From an uncultured Spartobacteria bacterium (GTDB taxonomy: Bacteria > Verrucomicrobiota > Verrucomicrobiia > Chthoniobacterales > Terrimicrobiaceae): 64,000 nucleotides of DNA. Both the position numbers and the translations under genes were made by a program. Positions 30,810 through 39,850 of the stretch are shown here, one piece after another (positions within the stretch are counted from its first letter, which is position 1; every line of letters begins with the position of its first letter). Under the pieces are notes generated by a model. That model worked only from the letters and a program-made list of their open reading frames with translations. It made no database searches and was not told the DNA's origin. The stretch covers positions 22,279 to 86,278 of the forward strand of contig CALCJD010000061.1 of NCBI GenBank assembly GCA_937960895.1. Reading direction: 5' to 3'.

Positions 30810-30821
30810 ATCGCTAGCGAT
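30810..30821. repeat. Perfect 12-bp palindrome upstream of the ClC gene
   Basis: ATCGCTAGCGAT reads the same on both strands, about 60 bases upstream of the ClC start. It could be a small operator, or chance. No second copy was noticed in the window. Confidence 0.25.
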
Positions 30822-30949
30822 ATGCCGTTTTCGCGGCGGCAAGGCAAGGCTGCGGCGCGGATTCCGTCGGACGACTTTTGAGCAATTTCGGCCCGCCTCG
30901 CCGGAAAAATTCGGGGCACGGCCGGGCGGGGGGAGTCCCGGGACGCGGC

Positions 30950-32329
30950 TTAAAGGATGGCGCCCTGTGCGCGCAGGGTCTGCTGCAGCTCGGGTACGTC
31001 GACGTCCCTCGGGAGGCTTTGGTGCCGAACGGCCAGGGCGGCGGCGGTTCCGGCCGCCTGACCGATGGCCATGCTGATCGGTGTGACCCGGACTGCGGCG
31101 AAGGCCTCCGCAGTGGCGCTGAGGCAGCGTCCGGCAATGATCAGGTTGTCCGGCTTTTCCACCAGCAGGCAGCGCAGCGGAATGGCGTAGGATCCGTCGG
31201 GCGGCAGATGCCGCGTGTGCGTTTCCGCCGCGTCCGGACTGTGGATGTCGATGGGATATCCGCCCCTGGCCACCGCGTCGGGAAAATCCGTTTGGTTCAG
31301 CAGATCGTCCGCGGTGAGACGATACAGTCCGCGGACGTGGCGGCTTTCGCGCACTCCGATCTGCGCCGGACCGTCGCATCGGATGGCATTTTCAAAACCG
31401 GGGCAATGCTTGCGCACAAAGCGGAAGATTTCGTCACACTGCCGGCGTCCGAGGATTTCCGCGCGGGTGAGGTCGAACGGATCGTTGGGATCGAGATCCT
31501 GAATGCGCGAGGTGTTGATGATCACCACACCCGGGGTGGCCGTTTCGAAAAAGAGCAGGTATTCCCGGGGAATGGTGATTTCACCGCGGGCCTTGGCCTC
31601 CTCCCAGGCCTTCCGGAATCCCCCCGCGCTGAGCCGGGGCGAACGCCGCAGCTTGTCGAGCCAGGCCGGATCATTGGGGTCCCGGTAAAAATCGTCCGGA
31701 TGCTCCTCGATGTACGCCCGAACCCGTGCCATGTCCACATTGGCAACCTTGAGGTTCATGGTCATGGGCTGCGTCTTTTGATCCGACTCGCGGCCCTTTT
31801 GAAAGGGGGTTCCGGCCTGGAAGGCCAGGTCACCATCGCCGGTCGCGTCGATGAAGATTTTGGAGCGGAATTCCAGCAGGCCCGCCTTGGTGCAAAGCGT
31901 CACCCCTTCCAGTTCGCGGTCGCAGGCCACCGCGGCGAGTTGCGCGTGGTAGAGCAGGGTGACCCCCGCCTCGAGGGCCATGTCCTCCAGCACCGCCTTC
32001 AGCGCCTCGGCATCGAAGGGGGTCACCGTGCTGCAGTAGGTGGTGGTGTCGTCGATGTGGCCCGGACTGGCCCCGCGCTCCGTCAGACGATCCACAATTT
32101 CCTGCGGAATGCCTTTTACCACCTGGCGGCCCGCCGGATTGTGAAACGACATCATGGGGCCGACTCCCATGGCCGTCAGGGAGCCGCCCAGAAAGGGATG
32201 TTTTTCAAAAAGGAAGGTCCGGGCGCCGTTGCGGGCCGCGGCAATGGCGGCCACGGCTCCGGAGGGGCCGCCCCCGGCAACTATCACGTCATAGTCGGTG
32301 GGCGCGGAGGTGGGAAAACGGGGTGCCAT
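30950..32329 (-). CDS. FAD-dependent oxidoreductase (GG-type, FAD_oxidored family)
   Basis: A 459-residue flavoprotein with the dinucleotide motif GGGPSG (19-24) in the first Rossmann strand. FIDATGDGDLAF is the second FAD-binding block, and LIIAGRCLSATAEAFAAVRV and IGQAAGTAAALAV mark the C-terminus. This is the family of large, uncharacterised flavin oxidoreductases often seen with polysaccharide breakdown in Verrucomicrobiota and Planctomycetes. Substrate unknown. There is no signal peptide. Confidence 0.88.
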   Translation of the reverse strand: MAPRFPTSAPTDYDVIVAGGGPSGAVAAIAAARNGARTFLFEKHPFLGGSLTAMGVGPMMSFHNPAGRQVVKGIPQEIVDRLTERGASPGHIDDTTTYCSTVTPFDAEALKAVLEDMALEAGVTLLYHAQLAAVACDRELEGVTLCTKAGLLEFRSKIFIDATGDGDLAFQAGTPFQKGRESDQKTQPMTMNLKVANVDMARVRAYIEEHPDDFYRDPNDPAWLDKLRRSPRLSAGGFRKAWEEAKARGEITIPREYLLFFETATPGVVIINTSRIQDLDPNDPFDLTRAEILGRRQCDEIFRFVRKHCPGFENAIRCDGPAQIGVRESRHVRGLYRLTADDLLNQTDFPDAVARGGYPIDIHSPDAAETHTRHLPPDGSYAIPLRCLLVEKPDNLIIAGRCLSATAEAFAAVRVTPISMAIGQAAGTAAALAVRHQSLPRDVDVPELQQTLRAQGAIL

Positions 32330-32424
32330 AGGAAGACGAACAGGAAGAACAAAACGCCGGTTTTGTAAACAAAATACCCGTTGGGGAGACGGGGAAACGG
32401 GCGGGATGGAACAGGGGCGGCGGT

Positions 32425-32844
<420 letters not shown>

Positions 32845-32942
32845 GTCTCGGGACAACTGACGGTATGGGGAATGGAAACGTCGATGTGGAGATCCGTGGC
32901 GGGAATCCATGCCCGGGGGTGCAGGTCTCCCCGGTGCGGCGC

Positions 32943-33836
32943 TTATTCCACCGAAACTCCCAACTCGCCGAGGAGGCGGTTGAGGTCGTCGTTTCCGTAA
33001 TATTCGATGGTGATGCTGCCGCGTTTTTCGCCATGCTGGATGACGACCCGTGTCGCCAGCCGGTGGGTGAGGAGGTTCTGCACCCGCAGGATGGCCGGGG
33101 AAAGCTCGGATTCGGCGGATCCCGCGGAGCCCTTTCGGGGGGAGGAGGTTTTGCCCATGCGGGCGAGGTGCGCGGCGGCCATTTTTTCCGCGACGCGGAC
33201 CGAGGCGCCCTGACGGATGATCTGGTCGGCGAGGAATTTCTGTTCCTCGTGCGACTTGATGGAGAGCAGAACCTTGGCGTGGCCGACGGAAAGGCGGCCC
33301 TGCTTGAGGAGGGACTGGACGTCGGCGTGCAGGTCGAGCAGGCGCATGGCATTGGCCACGGCGGCGCGGCTTTTGCCCACGCGTTTGGCGATCTCCTCCT
33401 GGGTGAGCGCGAAATCGTGGTGCAGGCGCTCGTAGGCCATCGCTTCTTCAATCGGGTTGAGGTCCTCGCGCTGCAGGTTTTCGATGAGGGCGAGTTCCAG
33501 CACCTCCCGGTCGGTGGCCTTGCGGATGATGGCCGGGGCATCCGTCAGCTTGAGCTCCTTCGCGGCGCGCCAGCGGCGCTCGCCCGCGATGAGCTCGTAT
33601 TTGTCGGCCACCTTGCGAACGATGAGCGGCTGGATGATGCCCTGTTCGCGGATGCTTTCGACCAGTTCCTGCAGATGTTCGCTGCGAAATTCGTGGCGGG
33701 GCTGAAGCGGGCTGGCCACGATCTGGTCCAGCGGAATGTTCTGCACGCGCTCGCCCAGTTCTTCGACCGGGGCAGGCGCCGCCACGCGCGTGTTGATCAA
33801 TGCGCCGAGTCCTTTGCCAAGTGCCGGTTTTGCCAT
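32943..33836 (-). CDS. parB: Chromosome partitioning protein ParB
   Basis: A 297-residue ParB/Spo0J protein. GERRWRA (85-91) and ENLQREDLNPIEEA are the CTP-binding/spreading motifs. A helix-turn-helix (about 144-165, LTQEEIAKRVGKSRAAVANAMR) recognises parS, and the C-terminal dimer domain is present. The start gives MAKPALGKGLGALI, the classic N-terminus that contacts ParA. parA is not beside it, and no parS-like palindrome was seen in the window. Confidence 0.95.
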   Translation of the reverse strand: MAKPALGKGLGALINTRVAAPAPVEELGERVQNIPLDQIVASPLQPRHEFRSEHLQELVESIREQGIIQPLIVRKVADKYELIAGERRWRAAKELKLTDAPAIIRKATDREVLELALIENLQREDLNPIEEAMAYERLHHDFALTQEEIAKRVGKSRAAVANAMRLLDLHADVQSLLKQGRLSVGHAKVLLSIKSHEEQKFLADQIIRQGASVRVAEKMAAAHLARMGKTSSPRKGSAGSAESELSPAILRVQNLLTHRLATRVVIQHGEKRGSITIEYYGNDDLNRLLGELGVSVE

Positions 33837-33888
33837 GGGAAAAATTTTCGAATGGACAAGATGAACGCAGGACGGTGGTGATTTGGCA

Positions 33889-34551
33889 ATGCCGCTCTTC
33901 GTTTTGCTCCGGGTCTTTTCCGATGTCACTCCGCGGACCGGGGCGGAGCAAATGGCGCTCGACGAAGCGCTTCTCGAGGCGGTGTCGTCGCCCGTTCTGC
34001 GGGTGTACCGCTGGGCGGAGCCCGCGGTTTCCTTCGGGTATGCCCAGTCCCTCGGCGAGGTGCAACGCACCTTCCCCGACCGGCCGCTGGTCCGGCGCTG
34101 GACGGGCGGGGGCATGGTTGAACACGGACGCGACTGGACCTTTGCGCTCATTGTGCCGGCGGGGGAGCCCTTTGCCGCCGTGCGCCCCGCGGAAAGTTAC
34201 CGCCGGATTCACTCCGCCGTGGCCCGGGCGCTGGGGGGCGCGGCTTTTCTCCAAAGCGGGTGTGCCTCCGCCCCCGGCGGGGCGTGTTTCCAACGACCGG
34301 TGTGCGACGACGTGATGGGGGATCATGGCGCCAAGATTTGCGGGGGCGCCCAGCGAAGGACCCGGCGGGGATTCCTGCACCAGGGGAGCGTGCAGGGATG
34401 TGCCTGGCCGCCGGATCTGGAGGAGCGCCTCAGCCGGCTGCTGGCCGGACGGACGGAGCCGTTTGTGCCGGACGGCGCGGTTTTTGCCCGGATGAAGGCT
34501 CTGGCGGAGGAAAAATACGGCTCGCCGGACTGGTTGCGGAGACATCCCTGA
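33889..34551 (+). CDS. Lipoate-protein ligase A / octanoyltransferase-like protein
   Basis: A 220-residue member of the BPL/LplA/LipB fold. RRWTGGGMVEHGRDWTF (69-85) is the lipoyl-binding loop, and GAKICGGAQRR holds the catalytic lysine (Lys149). A CF pair (Cys133) before it fits the LipM/LipL acyltransferase cysteine, so octanoyl or lipoyl transfer to lipoate-dependent enzymes is likely, but the exact donor is not clear. It is divergent from parB, with 52 bases between. Confidence 0.82.
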   Translation: MPLFVLLRVFSDVTPRTGAEQMALDEALLEAVSSPVLRVYRWAEPAVSFGYAQSLGEVQRTFPDRPLVRRWTGGGMVEHGRDWTFALIVPAGEPFAAVRPAESYRRIHSAVARALGGAAFLQSGCASAPGGACFQRPVCDDVMGDHGAKICGGAQRRTRRGFLHQGSVQGCAWPPDLEERLSRLLAGRTEPFVPDGAVFARMKALAEEKYGSPDWLRRHP

Positions 34552-34657
34552 GGGAAGGACGGCCTTTCGGATGGGGGAGGTTCCGTCGCCGGGGGATTCC
34601 GGCGGGATTCTTCGTGATTACCCTTGATTTCGCCGGACGGTCGCGGACGATGGCCTC

Positions 34658-36736
34658 ATGGATTTTTCCGACAAATCCTTTTACCTCAATCGCGAACTGA
34701 GCTGGCTGGAATTCAACCAGCGCGTCCTCGATCAGGCCATGGACGAGTCGAACCCCCTGCTCGAGCGACTGAAATTTCTCTGCATCGTCAGCTCCAATTT
34801 GGACGAGTTTTTCGAGGTCCGCGTCGCCGGCCTCAAACAGCAGAAGCAGATGCATTCTTCGGAGACCGGACCCGACGGTCTCACCGCCAGCGAGGCGCTG
34901 GCGGCCATCAGCACGCGGGTGCGCCGCATGGTGGACGATCAATACGCCTGCTGGCGTGACCAACTGCAGCCGCAGCTCGAGAAACACAACATCCGCTTTC
35001 ACACCTACCCGGATGTTCCCGAGGTCGAACGCGCGCATTTCGAGGAGTTTTTTCGGCGGACGGTTTACCCCGTGTTGACCCCGTTGGCCATCGATCCCGC
35101 GCATCCCTTTCCCCAGCTGCTCAACAAGAGCCTGAACGTCATCGTCGAACTCGAAGGCGAGGATCTCGACACCGACATTGCCGTTGTCCAGGTGCCGCGC
35201 ATCCTGCCCCGGGTGGTGCCCTTTTCGAAACCGACGCAGGGCGACGACTACGTTTTCCTTGGTCACGTCATCCAGCACCACGTCGCCAGCCTCTTCCACG
35301 GGGTGAAGGTGCTTGGGGCCCACCTCTTCCGGGTGACCCGCAACAGCAACCTCTATTTCGACGAGGAGGAGGCGCAGAACCTCCTGCACGCCATCGAGGC
35401 GGAACTGCGCAAGGTGAAACGCGGAGCGGCGGTGCGCCTTGAGGTGGAAAAGGACTGCCCGGCCCGCACCGTGGAGCGCCTTCTCGAGATCTTCAACCTC
35501 GAGGAGGAGGATGTCTTCCGAATCGACGGCCCGCTGAACTTTGTGCGGCTCATGCCGCTGGCCATGCAGATCGACCGGCCCGAGCTCCGTTACAAGCGCT
35601 TCACTCCGAATACGGTCGTTTCGCTCAACGAGGAGGCGGACATCTTTTTCCACATCCGCAAGGGTGATTTCCTCTGTCACCACCCCTACGACAATTTCCA
35701 GACCGTGGTGGATTTTCTCGCCCAGGCGGCGGAGGACCCCCACGTGCTGGCCATCAAACAGACGTTGTACCGGACGAGTTCCGACTCGCCGCTGGTGCAG
35801 TCGCTCATCGAGGCCGCGCGCAATGGCAAGCAGGTCACGGTGGTCATCGAACTCAAGGCCCGCTTCGACGAGGCGGCCAACATCAAATGGGCGCGCATGA
35901 TGCGCGAGGCCGGGGTGGATGTCGTTTATGGCGTGACCGGCCTGAAGACCCACGCCAAGGCGATGCTGATCGTGCGGAGCGAGGGCGACGGCATCCGGCG
36001 CTACGCCCACCTGGGCACCGGGAATTATCACCCGTCGACGGCAAAAATTTACACCGATCTCGGCCTGTTCACCTGCCGGGAGGAGATCACGAACGACCTG
36101 GCCGAAACCTTCAACTGCCTGACCGGCGTGGCGAAGTTCCCGCAGATGAAGGAGCTTCTGGTGGCGCCGTTCAATCTGTTTGAGGCGATTTTGCGTCTCA
36201 TCGAAACCGAGATCGAACACGCCCGGGCCGGGCGTCCGTGCGGCATCTACATCAAGGTCAACGCCCTGGTGGAGGAGGGGATCATCGAGGCCCTCTATCG
36301 CGCCTCCGCCGCCGGAGTCCCGATCCGCCTCCTCGTGCGCGGCACCTGCGCGCTGAAGGTGGGCATTCCGGGCGTGAGCGAAAACATCGAGGTGCGCAGC
36401 ATCGTCGGACGCTTCCTCGAACACAGCCGGATCTACCGTTTCGAAAACGGCGGCGACCCCAAGATCTACCTCGGCAGCGCCGACCTCATGCCGCGTAATT
36501 TGTTCCGCCGCGTCGAAACGGTCTTCCCGGTGGTCACCCCCGGCATGAAGGAGCATGTCGAGGAAATCCTGGATTGGTTCTGGCGCGACAACGTGAAGGC
36601 CAAGGTCATGCAGCCGGACGGCACCTATGTGCTGAGAAAAACCGACGAGCCTCCGTTTGACGCCCAGGCCGAGTTTGTCGCCGACGCCCAGCGCCGCCGG
36701 AAAAAACGCCTGGCTTCGAGCGCGAACCAGGCCTGA
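34658..36736 (+). CDS. ppk1: Polyphosphate kinase 1
   Basis: Makes long-chain inorganic polyphosphate from ATP, 692 residues, full length. The N-terminal domain has LNRELSWLEFNQRVLDQA. TGLKTHAKAMLIVR carries the phosphorylated histidine (His432), and RYAHLGTGNYHPSTAKIYTD carries the second catalytic histidine. The PLD-like C-terminal domain is intact. The last 25 residues are a Lys/Arg-rich tail. Confidence 0.97.
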   Translation: MDFSDKSFYLNRELSWLEFNQRVLDQAMDESNPLLERLKFLCIVSSNLDEFFEVRVAGLKQQKQMHSSETGPDGLTASEALAAISTRVRRMVDDQYACWRDQLQPQLEKHNIRFHTYPDVPEVERAHFEEFFRRTVYPVLTPLAIDPAHPFPQLLNKSLNVIVELEGEDLDTDIAVVQVPRILPRVVPFSKPTQGDDYVFLGHVIQHHVASLFHGVKVLGAHLFRVTRNSNLYFDEEEAQNLLHAIEAELRKVKRGAAVRLEVEKDCPARTVERLLEIFNLEEEDVFRIDGPLNFVRLMPLAMQIDRPELRYKRFTPNTVVSLNEEADIFFHIRKGDFLCHHPYDNFQTVVDFLAQAAEDPHVLAIKQTLYRTSSDSPLVQSLIEAARNGKQVTVVIELKARFDEAANIKWARMMREAGVDVVYGVTGLKTHAKAMLIVRSEGDGIRRYAHLGTGNYHPSTAKIYTDLGLFTCREEITNDLAETFNCLTGVAKFPQMKELLVAPFNLFEAILRLIETEIEHARAGRPCGIYIKVNALVEEGIIEALYRASAAGVPIRLLVRGTCALKVGIPGVSENIEVRSIVGRFLEHSRIYRFENGGDPKIYLGSADLMPRNLFRRVETVFPVVTPGMKEHVEEILDWFWRDNVKAKVMQPDGTYVLRKTDEPPFDAQAEFVADAQRRRKKRLASSANQA

Positions 36737-36798
36737 CAGTTTCCGGGGGAACGGATATTCTTCTTCCCGGCGCGAGGATCCTCTGACACTTGCAAACA

Positions 36799-37176
36799 AT
36801 GAACCCCAGGATTTCGGACGCGGAGTGGCGGGTGATGAAAGTCGTCTGGCGCAAACCGCATTGCGGAGCGCAGGACATCATCGGGGCGCTCGCGAATTCC
36901 ACGGACTGGTCACCGGGCACAATCAAGACCCTCCTCAACCGTCTGGTCCGGAAAAAGGCGCTCGGGTTTGCCAGGGAGGGGAAGGTCTACCGGTATTTTG
37001 CCCGGGTGACGGAGGAGGAATGCCGCGCCGCGGAGGCCGAGACCTTTCTGGACCGCGTCTTCAACGGCGCCCTCACGCCCATGGTCGCCCATTTTGTCAA
37101 CAACCGCCGGCTCAGTCGGAAGGAGATTGAGGAATTGGAGCAACTCCTGCGTCAGGGCAAAAAATCCGGCGAATGA
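36799..37176 (+). CDS. BlaI/MecI/CopY-type repressor without a partner sensor
   Basis: A 125-residue winged-helix repressor: SDAEWRVMKVVWRKP, GALANSTDWSPGTIKTLLNRLVRKKAL and VYRYFARVTEEE are classic BlaI family blocks, and the C-terminal helical dimer region (about 75-125) is present. In the family the usual partner is a BlaR1/M56 membrane peptidase. Here the next gene is an unrelated DUF4019-like exported protein and no M56 gene is near, so its inducer route is unknown. Confidence 0.9.
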   Translation: MNPRISDAEWRVMKVVWRKPHCGAQDIIGALANSTDWSPGTIKTLLNRLVRKKALGFAREGKVYRYFARVTEEECRAAEAETFLDRVFNGALTPMVAHFVNNRRLSRKEIEELEQLLRQGKKSGE

Positions 37177-37231
37177 AACACCCCTGCGCCGGATCGGAGT
37201 AACATTTTTAACCCCCCAACCCCACAACACC

Positions 37232-37720
37232 ATGTTCACCGTTCAAACCCGCCGGATCCGGCGCCTTTCCCTCGCCCTCTGTCTGGCCCCGTTCACCCTG
37301 GCCACGCTCCAAGCCCAGCCCGCCGAAGCGAACACCCCGGCTCCCGCCGAGGCCTCCGACGCCGCCAAGTCCGCCGCGGTGGAGGCCATGGAAAAATGGC
37401 TCACCCTCATCGACAGGGGGGAGTATGAACGAAGCTGGGACGAGGCGGCCGCGTCCTTCCAAAAGGCGGTTTCCGCCGCGCAGTGGGCGGCGATGTTGAA
37501 AGCCGTGAGGGAGCCGCTGGGCGCGCTCGAATCGCGGAAGCCGGTCTCCGCCGCGTGGCAAACCGAGGTGCCGTCGCCCCAGGGAATTCTGAAGGGGGAG
37601 TTTGTCATCGCCCAGTTTGAAACCTCCTTCGCCAACATGAAATACGCGCTGGAAACCGTGACGTTTGAACGGCAGGACGGCGCCTGGAAGGCGGCGGGGT
37701 ATTACATCAAACCGCGCTGA
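37232..37720 (+). CDS. Exported DUF4019-like protein
   Basis: A 162-residue protein with a signal peptide (residues 1-29: basic RRIRR, then SLALCLAPFTLA). A short Ala/Pro/Glu linker follows, then a globular part with AMEKWLTLIDRGEYERSWDEAA, LGALESRKP and FANMKYALETVTFERQDGAWKAAGYYI. This pattern fits the DUF4019 group of small periplasmic proteins. It lies 55 bases after the BlaI-type gene and could be its target, but no operator was identified. Confidence 0.75.
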   Translation: MFTVQTRRIRRLSLALCLAPFTLATLQAQPAEANTPAPAEASDAAKSAAVEAMEKWLTLIDRGEYERSWDEAAASFQKAVSAAQWAAMLKAVREPLGALESRKPVSAAWQTEVPSPQGILKGEFVIAQFETSFANMKYALETVTFERQDGAWKAAGYYIKPR

Positions 37721-37735
37721 GTCCGCGCCGCCGCG

Positions 37736-38749
37736 TTACTGCGCCAGGGCGGCCCGCAGCCGTTTGATCACGCGCCGTTTCAGTTCGGGCGGCCCGACAA
37801 TCCGCACGTGTTCGCCCCAGGAGAGAACCCAGGGTTCAATCTCCAGGAGCGAGGAAAGTTGCAGGGTCAGTTCGAGTCCGCCGCCGGCCAGTTCCTGGAT
37901 CTGCTGGCTCGGATGCCAGATGCGTTCGCGGACCAACTGGGCGGCGAAGGGATCGAATCTCAGACGCACGGTGTGACTGCCCCGGGCGGTGAAAACGCCG
38001 AAGCTGTGCCTGAGGTGCCTTTCGATGGAAAAATTCGCGGGCCGCACAAAGGTGGCGGCGCCCATTTGCGGTTCCTTCATCCGCGTGAGCACAAAGGTGC
38101 GCAGCGCCTTGCGCTTCAGACAGAATCCGATGGCATACCACTGGTCCAGCACGCAGGCGAGGTGGTAGGGCTGCAGCGTGCGCTTTTCGTAGCGGCTGGA
38201 GTTGAGTTTGCGGTACCGGAAGGTGATTTCCTTGCTTTTCCGCACCGCCTCGCTGACCACCTGAAAGGTGGTGAGATCGACCGGGGAGATTTCGAAAGTC
38301 TTGAACGAGACGAGGGCGTCCAGGTCGTTCCACGAAAGGGTCAGCCGTCCGCTCAAATTCGCGGTGAGCTTGTCGAGGGCGCTTCGGAGGGGGGATTCAA
38401 ACGGGGTGCCCTTGTATTGGGCGAGGGCCTTTTGACCGATGAAAACGGAGACCAGTTCGGCCTCGGTCAGTTCCACCATGGGAAAGTTCGAGACCGGTTC
38501 GGTGAAACAATATCCGCCTTCCCCCTGGTCGTAGATGATCGGCAGCCGCAGGCGCTCCCGCATGAAATCGATGTCCCGCTGAATGGTCTTGGTTGTCACC
38601 TCGATGTCCGCGGCGAGACGTTGGCGGTTGGGGAATTCACCGGATTTGATGGCCTGAAAAATCCGCTGCATCCGGTCCAGGGGAGGACGGGTGTGCAACT
38701 GCCTCCGGGAGGAGGCGGAACGCCGGGAGAACGGCCGGGGACGCGGCAT
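37736..38749 (-). CDS. WYL-domain transcriptional regulator
   Basis: A 337-residue regulator. The N-terminal helix-turn-helix (RQRLAADIEVTTKTIQRDID) is followed by a WYL domain with LQPYHLACVLDQWYAIGF and VKNL-like ligand-binding strands, and a C-terminal extension. Such proteins bind nucleic acids or nucleotide-like ligands. An internal ATG (38671) before MQRIFQAIKS is an alternative start that removes a Pro/Arg-rich leader. It is convergent with the DUF4019-like gene. Confidence 0.85.
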   Translation of the reverse strand: MPRPRPFSRRSASSRRQLHTRPPLDRMQRIFQAIKSGEFPNRQRLAADIEVTTKTIQRDIDFMRERLRLPIIYDQGEGGYCFTEPVSNFPMVELTEAELVSVFIGQKALAQYKGTPFESPLRSALDKLTANLSGRLTLSWNDLDALVSFKTFEISPVDLTTFQVVSEAVRKSKEITFRYRKLNSSRYEKRTLQPYHLACVLDQWYAIGFCLKRKALRTFVLTRMKEPQMGAATFVRPANFSIERHLRHSFGVFTARGSHTVRLRFDPFAAQLVRERIWHPSQQIQELAGGGLELTLQLSSLLEIEPWVLSWGEHVRIVGPPELKRRVIKRLRAALAQ

Positions 38750-38879
38750 GTCCCCTGCATATCAGGTCCGGCGCAAAAGAAAAGCCCCCGTTCGGGTTGC
38801 CGATGTTCCTGTTTGCGTTTCCGCCCCCAAACATCCTCCGGACTTGCCGCGGGGCCGGTTTTTCCGAAATGGTGCGGCG

Positions 38880-39815
38880 ATGCGGATTGTATTTTTGGGA
38901 ACGGGAGAAATCGGCCTTCCCGCGTTGCGGGCACTGGCGCAACGGCATGACGTGGCGGCGGTTTATACACAACCGGACCGTCCGGCCGGTCGCGACCTCA
39001 AGTTGCGTCCGTCGCCGGTGAAGGTGACGGCCCTGTCCCTGGGACTGCCGGTTTTGCAGCCGGAAAAAATCCGCCGCGACGACGTGGTGGCGGAACTGGC
39101 TTCGTGGAAGGCGGACCTGATGGTGGTGGCGGCGTATGGACAGATCCTGCCCAAACGCATCCTCGACCTGCCGCGTCTGGGTTGCCTGAACATTCATGCC
39201 TCGGTCCTTCCGCGCCATCGCGGGGCCTCTCCCATCCATGCGGCCATCCTGGCCGGGGATGCGGAGAGCGGCGTCACGATCATGCAGATGGACGAGGGGC
39301 TCGACACCGGCCCCATTCTGCGCATCGAACGCACCCCCATTCTGCCGACGGACACGGCGGGTTCCCTGCATGACCGCCTGGCGGAGCTCGCCGTGGAACC
39401 GCTGCTGGCGGTGATCGGGGGGCTCGAACGGGGCACCGTGCAGCCGGAAAAACAAGACGACACCCTGGCAACCTATGCGCCGAAACTTTCGAAACAGGAC
39501 GGCCTTGTGGACTGGACCGCCCCGGCGCGGGAAATCGATCTTCGGGTGCGCGGCATGACGCCGTGGCCCGGGGCGTTTACGTTTCTGCCCGACGGCCGGA
39601 TGCTGAAAATTCACCGCGTCTCCTTCGGGGAAGGGGACGGCGGAGCGCCCGGCGAGGTGGTGTCCGCCGATGCGGAAGGCATCGTGGTGGCGGCCGGTTC
39701 CGGTCGGGTGCGCCTGCTGGAAGTGCAGGCGGCCGGCGGGAAGCGAATGGCGGCGGCGGATTTTCTGCGCGGTCGCGAGCTGCCCGCGGGCACGCGGCTG
39801 GGGGTCCAACCGTAG
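38880..39815 (+). CDS. fmt: Methionyl-tRNA formyltransferase
   Basis: Formylates Met-tRNAfMet for initiation, 311 residues. MRIVFLGTGEIGLPALRAL is the N-terminus. LPRLGCLNIHASVLPRHRGASPI contains the conserved HxSLLP-type catalytic region (Asn, His and Asp residues), and the C-terminal OB domain is complete. ATG 38880 lies in the frame ending at 39815. The longer frame upstream reads through the WYL regulator and is rejected. def is not adjacent. Confidence 0.94.
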   Translation: MRIVFLGTGEIGLPALRALAQRHDVAAVYTQPDRPAGRDLKLRPSPVKVTALSLGLPVLQPEKIRRDDVVAELASWKADLMVVAAYGQILPKRILDLPRLGCLNIHASVLPRHRGASPIHAAILAGDAESGVTIMQMDEGLDTGPILRIERTPILPTDTAGSLHDRLAELAVEPLLAVIGGLERGTVQPEKQDDTLATYAPKLSKQDGLVDWTAPAREIDLRVRGMTPWPGAFTFLPDGRMLKIHRVSFGEGDGGAPGEVVSADAEGIVVAAGSGRVRLLEVQAAGGKRMAAADFLRGRELPAGTRLGVQP

Positions 39816-39850
39816 GACGGCACGGAGCCCGCGGATTCCCGCCGGCGGGG

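Noticed and set aside
30753..30949. Possible fluoride riboswitch before the ClC gene
   Set aside because: No match to the fluoride riboswitch core was seen. The ClC has exchanger-type chloride motifs and not those of the fluoride branch.
34430..36799. 789-codon antisense frame over the polyphosphate kinase gene
   Set aside because: It mirrors ppk codon bias and contains no motif. ppk1 on the plus strand is certain.
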